From Stereocaulon alpinum (Eukaryota > Ascomycota > Lecanoromycetes > Lecanorales > Stereocaulaceae): a stretch of 64,000 bases of DNA. Positions within the stretch are counted from its first letter, which is position 1, and every line of letters starts with the position of its first letter. The notes beneath the pieces are model-generated. The model ran no database searches. It saw nothing but the letters and a program-made list of their open reading frames with translations, and had not been told where the DNA came from. The DNA is taken from the NCBI GenBank assembly GCA_018257865.1, contig JAEUBA010000003.1, forward strand, positions 868,001-932,000, in the 5' to 3' direction. This document shows, in pieces, positions 22,042 through 33,172 of the stretch. The translations under genes and the position numbers were made by a program.

Positions 22042-23365
22042 ATGTCGGATTCTGCAGAAAACACCAAGAAAGGTGCCCCATTCACAAGAAAGTCTTTTAC
22101 TACAAAAGTGGCACTACAGGATATCCTAAAGTCTGTAGACAATGCCTTAACGGAGCGAATCGGCGACGATGAAGAGCTTGAAATCTTGGAGGTACAATCA
22201 CTGGCGGAAGGCGGTTACAACCACCTCTGGACAGTCACCTATGCTGCGAAACATCAGGTTGGTACCCTTGGCATTTCATTTTTCAATATCTTCGTAAGGG
22301 CGTTCGTCCATTTCACCAAGGTCATGACTTGCTGTACAAGTCGCGCAGGCTATGTGTTGGTGAGCATAAACAATCAGAGGCTGATTCTCCCAGGGCCATG
22401 ATGCACCCCTACGATCTGAAAGATTCGTGCTGCGCGAGCCACAGGAGCACGCACTGTTGCCTCACCAAATCGAAAACGAAATTGCCTTCCTCACCTACAT
22501 CACTCAGTATCATCCCTCTATTCCAGTTCCCAAGGTTTATGCGTATGAGACTGGCATAAGCGGACGTCCGACTTTTATTGCGATGGAGAATGTCGAGGGA
22601 CAGCGCTTGAGTGACGCGTGGAACACTCTCACTGAGCGAGAAAAGCTCGTTGTTGCGAACGACATCGCAACAATCATTACTGAGCTGGGCGAGATTAGAT
22701 TCGGCGCAATAGGAGGTATGACCTTGGCTCACACAATTGGGCCAACAGTTGAGGGCGTCAAGCTGTTCCGAGGTCGAAGTAAATTCCACTCACCATCTTG
22801 CTATGACATTGGACCCTATCCATCAACACGCGCTTATATCCTTGCATGCTACGACAAAGAGATATATTACTACAGCCACGCTCTTGATGAGGATATCGAC
22901 ATGGATCTCTTCACAGAAATTTCGAAAGACGCGTTCATTGAAGACTTGAAAGCAACCAGAGACGACCTTGCTGCTTCTCCTTCCACTGGCCTTCCAGAGG
23001 AACCGTTCGCGCTTGTCCACGGAGACCTCAACGGCCGTAATATCATGATACATAACAAACGAATCAGGGCAGTCATCGATTGGGAGTTTGCAGGTATTTA
23101 TCCACTAAGCGAAATGGAAGCCGGAAGCGTGGATGTTGTGGAGATGGTGGATGATGAAAGTGTAGATGAGAATTGGAAGTGGAATGATCGCATTAAGGAT
23201 CTTGTTGAAACGAGGGCCAGGGAAAGGGGCTGGGAGGACGACATGATTGAGTTGCTTATTTCAGACGGTAACCAAGAATTGCAAAGTGCAAGAGTAGAGA
23301 TGTTTCCCGAGCCGTCGGCAGAGGAGTCCGAAGAGCCTGGCGAGCCGCAGGAGCTCGAGGCTTGA
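22042..23365 (+). CDS. Aminoglycoside phosphotransferase (APH)-like kinase family protein
   Basis: Exons 22042-22257 and 22394-23365 encode 395 aa. The 136 nt intron has a weak donor (GTTGGT) and acceptor CCCAG; the join gives NHLWTVTYAAKHQ-GHDAPLRSERFVLREPQEHA, matching the first beta strands of this fold. The catalytic-loop Brenner motif HGDLNGRN starts at His281 with Asp283, and the metal-binding DWEFAG follows in RAVIDWEFAGIYPLSE. GGMTLAHTIGPTVEG and FHSPSCYDIGPY are typical of a large fungal subgroup whose members act on unknown small molecules; antibiotic resistance should not be assumed. The C-terminal tail is acidic. Alternative donors would change only a few residues around the join. 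Confidence 0.82.
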
Positions 23366-24443
23366 TCTGGATTTCGCATACTCGCATGCTAAGTAGAGTC
23401 GTATGAATATTCGTTTGTTCTCTCTTCAAGATATCTCTATCCGTTGCTCTATGCAACATGGACGACTAGCATAATTGTAAGTTAGTAATTTACTAGCACA
23501 GGAGGAACAAGAGGCATCTTGAAACCAGACATAACTCACTTCTAAGGAATTTCTCATGCACCTGCCGCCTTTATTGCTTTACTGATGACAGAAGCCTCTC
23601 AAGACAATTTGTTCAGCTGAGTAGACAGAGAGGAGGTAACGGAGGAAATGTCGAAAGTTGATTGGATGAAACACGTGTTCCAGAATTAGCACCGATTCGC
23701 GCAACACATGATCTCGTTAGAAGATGCTCTAGACGCTTACGTTCGGGTCAGCTGCCAGCCAACGAGGAGCGGGGGCAGCGAGAACGAACAAAAGCGGGCG
23801 CTCAGATGCATAGATCTCAAACCTCGGAGCTACACCGGCGTCCCGCGGAGGGGCTTCATGGTCAAAAGTATCACTAACGATGTTGAAGCGGCAACCGTCA
23901 CTTTGACGAAAGTGGCAAAGTACGCCCGCAAGCTCACAGGGAAGGTACTCGTTGTTGTACTTGCAGGATTTGACATGATTGGTGTTTATGGATGTCTGTC
24001 TCGCGGGGAGCTCCCTGCACCCCAGATCTGATCTCGAGGATGGGATTGTGTTCATGCAGAACACATTTGGCTTTGGAGACAATTGTCCAATGCGTCAATA
24101 ATTGTAGCAGGGTTCAATAATCAAAAGCAGCCAGACAAGTACATCCTGTGACGCAAACGAAATTGCAGACTAACCGCATTCTTCGCTAGTTCTGTTGCCG
24201 TCTAGTCGATGACGGAGAGAGTCGCCTAGCAGTTCCTTGATTCACCAGTCAGAAGGAACCCCGCAATCCTTGGCCAATCAACAAGCGCCTCTTCCTTCGC
24301 AACAAAGCTCCAACTCTGCTGCCTCCTCTTCTTCTCCATCCTTCCAATCCCCATAACACCACTTCATCCTCTTTCAATCTACATCACTCCCTCATCAAAC
24401 AAAGCACAAGACACTACAGCACACTGTAGTAACCATCGGCGTC
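23366..24443. other. Intergenic, opsin upstream region
   Basis: About 1.08 kb. A CCAAT box (within TGGCCAATCA, about 24274-24278) lies roughly 170 bp before the opsin start, followed by a CT-rich tract (about 24288-24370) typical of ascomycete promoters. A 107-codon plus-strand ORF at 23708-24031 resembles nothing I know and is not called. Confidence 0.45.
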
Positions 24444-25633
24444 ATGGACTTTCTCCAGAAGACCTCGTCTATCGCTCCTATCCCGACCGTGTGTTTTGCC
24501 CCTCGCCATCATCATCTCAACCTCATCTTTACATTGTTCTCGTGAAACGTGGCTGACAGCAATACAGATCGTGCCGGGAGACACTGCTGAATACCAGAAA
24601 GCTGGTGATATTGGCAACCGTACTCTCTGGTCTGTCTATCCCTCTTAAGACCTTCAACATACTCTAGGCAACGGTACTCATTGAACGTTAGGGTTGTTTT
24701 TGTCATTATGCTCATCTCATCTCTGGCATTCTACATCATGGCATTCCGTGTCCCCGTTGTAAGCATTACTGATCTCCACTGGAAGCCGAAGAGCTCCGAA
24801 ACGCGTACTTCCTACTGACAGCTCCTAGCAAAAACGCATGTTCCACATCCTAACCGCCTTCATCACCACCTTTGCCATGATCTCCTACTTCGCCATGGCT
24901 GTGAATGATGGCGTCTCCTACAACAAGATTACAATCACGCACAGTCAGAAGCACTTCCCTGATGTCCATGAAACCGTCTACCGTGAGGTCTACTGGGCTC
25001 GCTATGTTGATTGGTGCCTCACCACCCCACTCCTGCTCTTGGATCTCTGCTTGCTTGCGGGCCTAGGCGGTGCCCACATTCTCGTCGCTGTCGTTGCCGA
25101 CCTCATAATGATCCTGACCGGCCTCTTCGCTGCCTTCACCGTTGAGAGCGGCCCGAAGTGGGGTTGGTACGCAATGGCTTGCATTGCTTACCTTGTCGTT
25201 GTCTACCAACTCGGCTATAACGGCCGTGGTATCGTCCAGAACAAGGATAAGAAGACCGCTACTTTCTTCAGTGCCATTGCTGGGTTCACTCTGGTTCTCT
25301 GGACCGTATACCCAATGTGAGTTGCTATCAGGTTGATTTGCTTCGACACTGCTAATGCTGTGTAGTATCTGGGGCATTGCTGACGGGTCTCGCAACATCA
25401 ACGTCGATGCTGAGATCGTTTCCTATGCTGTGCTTGATGTCCTCGCCAAGCCCGTCTTCGGATTCTGGCTTCTCTTCACTCATGATGCTATGTCTCAGTA
25501 AGTGGATCTATCATTGATGTGTACCGCAATGACTGACTAAGAAACCAGGACAACCTCCATCGAAGGCTTCTGGGCCCATGGCTTGAGCAAGGATGGTGCA
25601 ATCCGCGTTGGTGACGATGACGGAGATGCGTAG
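24444..25633 (+). CDS. Microbial rhodopsin, Leptosphaeria-rhodopsin / CarO type
   Basis: Seven-helix retinal protein, probably a light-driven proton pump. Six exons, 24444-24488, 24568-24629, 24692-24758, 24829-25316, 25366-25497 and 25549-25633, give 292 aa; all five junctions keep frame. Helix A spans the third exon (VVFVIMLISSLAFYIMAF). Helix C reads ARYVDWCLTTPLLLLDL: Asp119 matches the proton acceptor (D85 in bacteriorhodopsin) and Asp130 the donor (D96), 11 residues apart, with Thr123 between. Retinal binds Lys249 in LDVLAKPVFGFWLL of helix G. The C-terminus HGLSKDGAIRVGDDDGD matches the tail of Leptosphaeria rhodopsin. The opsins without pump activity (Nop-1-like sensors) usually have a different donor residue. 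The N-terminus is short. No carotenoid gene is in the window. Confidence 0.95.
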
Positions 25634-27042
25634 ATACATTGCCAACTTTACTCCATCCGATCATGATCCGCTGCATATGATCTTGCATGGACATTCCTAC
25701 AATAGGGTCAAATTGGTGCAGGAGAAGGAGACGATATTGATACGCTGGCGATAGAAGCTGGAGCTAAAAACTGGCGCTGTGTGCATAATGGGCGTGGAAA
25801 CTGGTGAAAATGCAGCTTGTTAACAACTCTCCCTATGGTTACCTCATCCTCTCTGGTTGTTCCTTGACGAGTCATGTAAATTAGTGTTAGCACAGCTCAT
25901 GCAAACTTCTTGATATCGCTGATACATGGACGCTGACACATTGAATGCTAAGGTTTCAGAAAGTCCGCTGGCACGTATGTGGGAGGCTTCTGTCGGCCCG
26001 AGTCCTTTGTCTCTGTCAGGTACGAGAAAGAGATGCAGATCTACATGCCGCATGCAGCACTGAATACTTGGATACATGTTGGAGACTAAAAGGCCGTTCT
26101 GCTAAACTCCGGCATCAACCGAAGAGGATCTCTTTTCCCCTTTTTGACAGCATAGACTAATGCGTGTTCAATCCCACGTGCAGATGCTGGTTAGACGGCA
26201 TGCTATCTATCTGCTCCAGAATGCACCGGGCTTGTTGGGAGTACGCGCCTTTCACCGCCCAATGACTGTGCCTCTAAGGATATGACATCGGCCAATGACA
26301 AGCACCGAATCCGGCAATGGCCTAATACCCTGCACGAGCGTACAAGGATCGCTTCAATCCCGACCGAACAACGCCATCCCTGATTGACGGCTTGGATCAT
26401 TGGCTTTTAAATACTCAAGTGATCACAGGACATTTCGGACGTCATTCCTCGAACCCCATCTAATGTACTCATGTACTAATCTTTCACCACCATCTCAATC
26501 CCGCACTTTACCGGACTTTTCCGGCCTACCTAGTGCCTGTCTTGCCAATTGGCATTTATGGTAACTCATGACTTGGACCATGCTCTGCACAACTTAATGC
26601 TCCTCTACCTCATATATATGCAGCCTTCACTTTGCGGGGACCTCTATGATCAACACTAAGCCCCGATAAGAATAACGGCTATACGAAGGTATGTTCATTC
26701 CTTCATCCCACGTCCGTATCCTTCACTTTGCACATCATCGCTTCCAACTAGGTAATTGGGCCATATTCAGAACCTCCAAGCACCATCTTGTCCCAAATAC
26801 CCATCATTGCCCGCCCCTATCTAGACCCACAAGATTCCACACCTCACACAAACCACCTCCACTCAATTCGCTGATTCGTTTCAATAGATGTAACACTTTG
26901 ACTGAAAAAGGATAACACTTCCATTGAATCGTTCACCGCAATTCTCGGACACCGTTCGCACTTTTGTATTCCTTCACACCTCCCAAAACACCTCGGAAAA
27001 TACACACCCCAGAAGTCTCAAACTCCACCAACAGGAGCAACG
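25634..27042. other. Intergenic, PAL upstream region
   Basis: 1.4 kb between two plus-strand genes. CCAAT motifs occur near 26291 and 26545, and a TATA-like element lies at 26612-26620. Several short ORFs between 26690 and 27040 could act as upstream ORFs in a long PAL leader; no gene is called. Confidence 0.45.
26612..26620 (+). promoter_or_regulatory. TATA-like element upstream of PAL
   Basis: ATATATATG in CTCATATATATGCAGCC, 423 bp before the PAL start. If used, it implies a 5' leader of about 400 nt. Only the sequence match supports it. Confidence 0.3.
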
Positions 27043-29446
27043 ATGTCACCGGCAATACTCGACTCCCCTGAGCCCAAGGACTTTACAGATGAGCCTGAGT
27101 TCTTTCCCCCAACGCCAGCTTCCATGGAGATGGCTCAGGCTGGACCTCACGGCAACATTGTGCTACACGAATGGAACATCCTCGCAGCTCACGCTGACGG
27201 CAACAAGCAGGTCTTCGTTGACATGCAAGATCTCGGTATTGCTACGGTTTCGGCCGTTTCTAGGTAAGCAAAACTCTCCTATCTTCAAGGTGCTTGCAGT
27301 TGGCTTCATGTCCTACGTCAACTCCTTTCTTCGGGAAATTTGCCGGTACAATCGTGGCTGTGGCAGCGGTCATGTCATTTCCTTTACGCTGAATGTACAG
27401 CATGTCCTGTTAACGTTGATGCTTGCCCAGACACAACACTCGCGTAGAAATCGCCGACAGTGTAGCAGTCATCAACCGTATCCACCAGAGCGTAGACTTC
27501 CTCTCACAGCGTCTACAAGACGGTCAACACCTCTATGGTAATGATTCCATGTCCTCAGGTCGGAGACACCCTAACGTTGCACAGGCGTCACAACAGGCTT
27601 TGGTGGCAGTGCAGACGCCCGCACTGACCGCCCCACAGACCTGCAGAGAGCTTTGATTCAACATCAACAGAGCGGCATTCTCCCGGTAATCAAGGAAGCC
27701 GGGTCAATCCATGCAAAGTTAAGCAATTCAGCAGGCATCCAACACATGCCAGAAACATGGGTAAGAGGAACAATGGTCGTACGATGCAAGTCCTTACTAG
27801 CTGGCCATTCCGCTGCACGATTTGATATTATTGAGTCTATTCTGGCATTACTCAACAGCAACATGATTCCGTTGGTCCCATTGCGAGGCTCTGTCTCGGC
27901 CTCTGGTGACCTTCAGCCTCTTTCCTACATCGCTGGAGTTCTCGAAGGGAATCCTGATTGCTATGTCTGGACAGATGATGGCAAAGGAGGTCGCGATCTT
28001 ATCCCAGCTGATGAAGCTCTCGAGCTCATTGCCCTCTCACCTATCACTTTTGGACCCAAAGAAGGTCTCGCCATACTCAACGGCACCGCTGTCTCCACCG
28101 CTGTCTCCGCGCTTGCACTACAGGAATCGCACCATCTCGCGATTCTTTCGCAAGTCCTCACAGCTATGGGCGTGGAAGCACTTCAAGGCTCAGTAGGCAG
28201 CTTCAACGCATTTTTCTCCAAAGTACGGCCTCATAGAGGCCAAGCCGAAGCAGCAAAGAACATTCGCGGCTTTCTGGCCAATTCAAAGATTGCCCGCGGC
28301 GATGACGAAGACGAGGAATGCGCAGGCGGTCTCAAACAAGATCGGTACGCGCTACGAACCTCACCGCAATGGATTGGGCCCCAGCTCGAGGATCTAGCAC
28401 TCGCTCATGAACAAATCTCCGTCGAGTGCAACTCAACTACCGACAACCCACTGGTCGACGTCCTTGGTGGCTCAATCCACCACGGCGGCAATTTTCAGGC
28501 TGTGTCGATCACATCTGCCATGGAAAAGACACGCCTTTGTCTCCAAATGTTTGGCCGAATGCTTTTCTCCCAATGCACGGAGCTGATCAATCCGGACCTC
28601 AACAATGGCCTGCCGCCAAGTCTGGCTGCCGATGAGCCTAGTACTTCTTACACGATGAAGGGTGCGGACATCAACGTGGCGGCTTACATGTCTGAGCTAG
28701 CTTTCCTCGCAAACCCGGTCAGCAGCCACGTGCAGACGGCTGAAATGGGTAATCAGGCTATCAACTCGCTTGCGTTCATCTCGGCACGATACACGCATAC
28801 TGCCATTGACTGCCTTTCGAACATTTGCGCTACCTATCTCTACGTGCTCTGCCAAGCGCTCGATCTCAGAGCCATGGATGTGCTATTTGCCGAGACTATT
28901 GAGCCTGCCCTTTGCGATGTCACAACCAACATCTTTGAGAGCGCACTTCAAGATCCGCATACTCTCGATAATCTCCGATCTCAGCTCCTGAAGCATTTGC
29001 TCAAGCACTATCCGACCACTACTAGACTCGACTCTCGACATCGGGCTCAAGTCGCGGCTGAGGCTGTGCAGTCGACGCTTACGACTTTCCTCTACACGCA
29101 CTGCACTATTCCCAAGGAGTTCAATGTCCTCGGCGCCATCCGCGACTGGACCTCTCAAGCTTCGGAATCGATCTACCAAGCCTTTACCCAGAACCGTGAC
29201 CGCTACTTCGCCAACCCTGATGCCACGCCCTATCTCGGCGCGGCCTCTAGCCGGATGTACACCTACGTTCGCCATGATCTCCAAGTCCCCTTCCACCGCG
29301 GCTTGGCTGATAACCCACGACCTGGCAATGGCATGAAGACTATTGGCTCGAACATCAGCGTTATCTATGAGGCAATGCGTAGCGGCCACCTCTATGGTCC
29401 CGTCCTGGATTGTTTGAAGCGCGATCACTACGGCAGTGGGGCCTAA
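27043..29446 (+). CDS. pal: Phenylalanine ammonia-lyase
   Basis: Deaminates L-phenylalanine to trans-cinnamate (MIO-dependent aromatic ammonia-lyase family). Exons 27043-27263, 27431-27537 and 27585-29446 give 729 aa, normal for fungal PAL. Introns are 167 nt (GTAAGC) and 47 nt (GTAATG, with a CTAAC branch site). The prosthetic MIO is formed from Ala215-Ser216-Gly217 in SVSASGDLQPLSYIAG. GVTTGFGGSADART is the N-terminal catalytic Tyr/Gly loop region, but Thr replaces the usual Tyr pattern only as in other fungal PALs (GVTTGFGGSAD is canonical). STTDNPLVD and QAINSLAFISARYT-type motifs are also present. The start opens MSPAILDSPEPKDF; the ~50 residue N-terminal extension is typical. A CoA ligase of the cinnamate-activating superfamily is the next gene on this strand. 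Confidence 0.96.
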
Positions 29447-32400
29447 GAATCCTTGACTGCTGCCTGGACCCCTCGCGGGAAGGATTACGAACTTTGGCAG
29501 GAGTGCTTTACGACTGTAAAAACAATACGAATGTATGACGGATTTTTCTATTGGCGGATGCTTTAATGACGGGCGGCTCCTTTTCTTTGGTACACATGCA
29601 AGGCGTAAACAGTGGCTTGGGCTTGGGCATTGTTTTTGCTTTCTATGTACATAGCTAGGGATCGAGGATCTAGGATCGAAAAAGATAGCAATCAGATAGG
29701 GTTGGCCGCCTGAGGCTTGTATGAAAGGATTCTATCAGACTCTTCTAGATTTTATGATGAGCTAGCTAGCTAGCTAGCTGGTGGACGAGGACCCGACTTG
29801 AGAAATTGACTGATGTTCCTGTATCGTCGATGTTGTTGGTTCGGTTCATCGACTTGCATGTCATATCAGCCCTACCTTATTGTTTATCCTAGACCAAGGT
29901 AATCTACGTTCTGGAACGTCCGGCCAAGTAAGCAGGTAAGCAAGCCTGAGGATATCTCTAAAGAGATAGCTAACGGTGTAGGGGATTCGTGATTGGTGAT
30001 TGTGATTAGCCGTCCCAAGGAAATGGAGAGTAAGCGCCCTTGCTGTTCCGGAGGATTCCTTGTAGGGCTGGTGATGTTTTAGTAGTCTCTTGGGTTTGGG
30101 GGGGGGAAACTCGTTTTAGAGGATCTTAATGGGCGGTTAGATTGTGATTTGTGGGATGGATGGTTCGTTTGGGTTTTTGGAGGGGGGGGTTTGTGGGGGA
30201 TTATGTTTGGTGCTTGGATGTTGGGTGGATCTAGTCTAGAGTGTTTTGATAGGGGATCAGGGTTTGATTTAGGAGATGGATGGGCTTGGGTGCATTTTTG
30301 GAGGGGGACTTGTGTGGTTGCGACGTTTAGGTGCTTGGATGGTGGGGGGATCTAATTTGGAGTGGTTTTGTAGTGTAGGTAAAGAATTTTGTGGTTTGGG
30401 TAAAGCTTGGTGTAAGTGGCATAACCCCCACTCCATGATGGTCAGGAAGCTTGGTAGGGTTGATGGTCAAGTCTCGACTGCCGGAGGAATCATCCCACGT
30501 GCGGTTGCCTTGGGACCGACTTCCTGACGGGACAGTGGTGGAAGATGCTCGAGCAGTAGCTCCAAGGTGCGCCATAGCGGGTGGCTGAATGAATCCTAAT
30601 CATTGGGGCGTAGCATTCACTTGGAGATGTTGCAAGTAACACGTTCTAGCTGCACGTGTCCGTGCTCAGGAACGGGTTGGGGTCTAGATGGATCCTCCTT
30701 GTGCTGTACTTACCAGCATGGCGATCCATGTGCACTGACTTGCTCAGTGTCAAGGCGTCGGTGTTGGTCCAATCCGTGACAGTATGATGGTGTTAGGTGT
30801 CCAGGCACTAATGATTGGCTACCCATTCACTGCTAAATCGAGGTACCGGCATCAGCGTTCTCCAGTGTAGTGGTTGCTGGAACGCCCCGTTGCTGCTGCG
30901 GATGCCTAGTGTTTGTTAGGAACGCCACGCTAGCCTCAATCATTTGCAGCCATTCACCTCACGAGGATAGGATTTGAAATGTGATATCCGGAGACTTTAG
31001 CCGTAGGGAAGTATACCAGTGGACGGGAGAAAACACCTTCTACACTGACAAGGTGTGATGTTTACGCGTCGACCGTAGTTTGTCGATTCTATTAGTGTTT
31101 GATGTTGACAAGATAATGCAGAGACAATCTTCCTAGCGTGAAAGGGTCCTTAGTTGTTGAAGTTGTGCCGCAGACACATCCGTAGTTCTCTTTGTCAGTG
31201 ACTCTGCCACTACAATATCATTCCGATCATCTTCCACGTGTACAAGGCGGGGTTGAGAAGTGGCTGAGATGGTATGCTGTTACTAGCATTGACGCCTCGT
31301 GCAAACTTGGAGGTGTGTTGGCTGTGTTCCAATTCATATCACCAATCGTGAAGCAGTGTCGTTCTAAGAAACTTGCTAACACTGGTAGGTCGTGTAAGCG
31401 AGACCGTTCGGCGGGACGTAGCGTATATTTTGGCTTCACAAGCGTTATTCGTAATCATTCTAGTTCTTTCGCTACGGTATCTAGGGAGATCATCCCGAGA
31501 CTCGAAGGCAAGACGGTTGATCTGACGAGAGGAGACATCGACCTTACTTGTCGCTGATAGCGTCGTTGGCATGTACGTTAGCTGGACATCTTCCGATTGT
31601 TAGCACCGAGGTCATAAGGTGTAGTCGCCTCGCTACAACATGCCCACTGCATGGTCCTTGAGGGAACTGCGTCCTTTACGGCTGACGCGGTGTAATGGTA
31701 CCTTACAGCTGACAGCGGCCCTAGTAGACATTTAGCCGTTCAACGCAGTGCTAGAGGGTCTCGTTGAGAGAACGTGGAGGCTAATAGGTGATGTGAGAGG
31801 TTTACATGCAAACGCTTCTATGTATCAGTGGTCCATAATAGGGTAGATAGAGAGATGGTGGCGTCGTCGACCGTCTCCTTAGAGGCGAATGCCGGCAACG
31901 CCGTTCCGCTCGTGCCGGGATTGTGATTCGGGCACTAGTCCTGGATGGGTTACCTGGGTAGCCGAAAGGGGAAGTGGTGCGAGTCAATGATCTGACCTTA
32001 TTCCAACTCAAAGTAAAGAGCACACCACCATTTTGATCCTTCGCAATCCAGGTAGCATTCGACCCAGTACCAAGGACAAGTCGGCTGCCTCCTTGCATTA
32101 TCATGCGGTGAACCGTGGTTTATATGAGAGGGTCTAGTGGTAGCTCAAGCCAATATCGTGCACTCTTTCGATTTGGAATGTAGTTCGGTCTAAAATAGCT
32201 CTGCACACCATTCTGTGCATACCCGAGCGACTATGGCATCCAATACTTTCGCGCGCCGCGTTGGGCGACAGACGTTCATGCAAACTCTCCCACGCCGTTT
32301 ACATAGTACATACACCGCTCATTCCTTCGGCCGATATGCGATCTTGCCTGAGGGAAGTTTTCGCTAATCTAATCTCACATCTCAAGAATAAACGGTGCAT

Positions 32401-33172
32401 CCAGCCGGACAATTGCTTTAACATGGTGCATGCTGCCGGGCAAGTGCCTTTGAGAGGGAGCGTCCTACCGAGCATGAGCGGCATATCATGGCGCCGTACT
32501 GGGCACAAATGACCACCCTGCAGCTCTAGCTCGTAAGCAATGCTTTGATGGCATCATATCCCTAATGTGCAACTCGTCGCCAGCATACCCTGCATTAGCC
32601 AACAAGCCCCACGGACGCACCATTCAGGTGGGATTCTGGGTATCACAGATAGGTGGGTTGCACCGGTTCCTTGTACAATCCTCTCCCACGTGAACTTCAG
32701 GCATCACCAAGGGCAATAGCCACACCTAATTCCACGATTTCATCTTGCCCCTCGCTTCCCCCGTCTTAATATATGCGTGTTCAGACGAGAAGGCTATGAT
32801 AACGTGATTCCAAATGCTCCGTCGGGCCACCGAGTCAAGCCGAGTCTCAATACGAAGTCAGCCCGTACCTCCCTAACGTGTTGAAACCGCCTGAGGGTGC
32901 CTGTTCGGCGCTGTCACTTTTATTCTAACACGCCTTCCTTGATATTCCTTCTCCCTTCGGTGGTAAGGATGTAGATCCGGACCCGACAACTCATGCTCTA
33001 TCCCCACGTAGTGTTTCAATCGAATCAGCCACTCTCGTTTTATCTTGGTGGCAATCTTCATGGGATTCGACATCGTGTTTTCTCGTCTACCTAATGTCAT
33101 CGCAACGTGAACTTCCCCTCCTTCCATTCCATCAACTCTCAACCCCCACAGTAGCGCTTCCAACACATCAAC
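29447..33172. other. Gene-poor stretch between PAL and the CoA ligase, 3.7 kb
   Basis: No gene supported on either strand. It contains a (GCTA)n run at 29762-29779, a G-rich segment at 30090-30380 with a degenerate 121 bp tandem duplication, and long stretches without recognisable structure. A TATA-like ATATAT near 32768 lies about 400 bp before the CoA ligase start. Small ORFs at 31192-31557 and 32261-32512 look random. Confidence 0.45.
30138..30379. repeat. Degenerate 121 bp tandem duplication, G-rich
   Basis: Two units, about 30138-30258 and 30259-30379, share GGGATGGATGG/GGAGATGGATGG, TTTTTGGAGGGGG, GTGCTTGGATG and GGGGATCTA/GGTGGATCTAG in the same order at a 121 bp offset. Boundaries are approximate. 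The G-runs on this strand could form quadruplexes (inference). Confidence 0.55.

Noticed and set aside
23708..24031. 107-codon ORF before the opsin
   Set aside because: No family, no splice or promoter support; length within chance.
26924..27541. 205-codon ORF overlapping the PAL start
   Set aside because: Lies across PAL exons 1-2 and their intron in a different frame; PAL explains the region.
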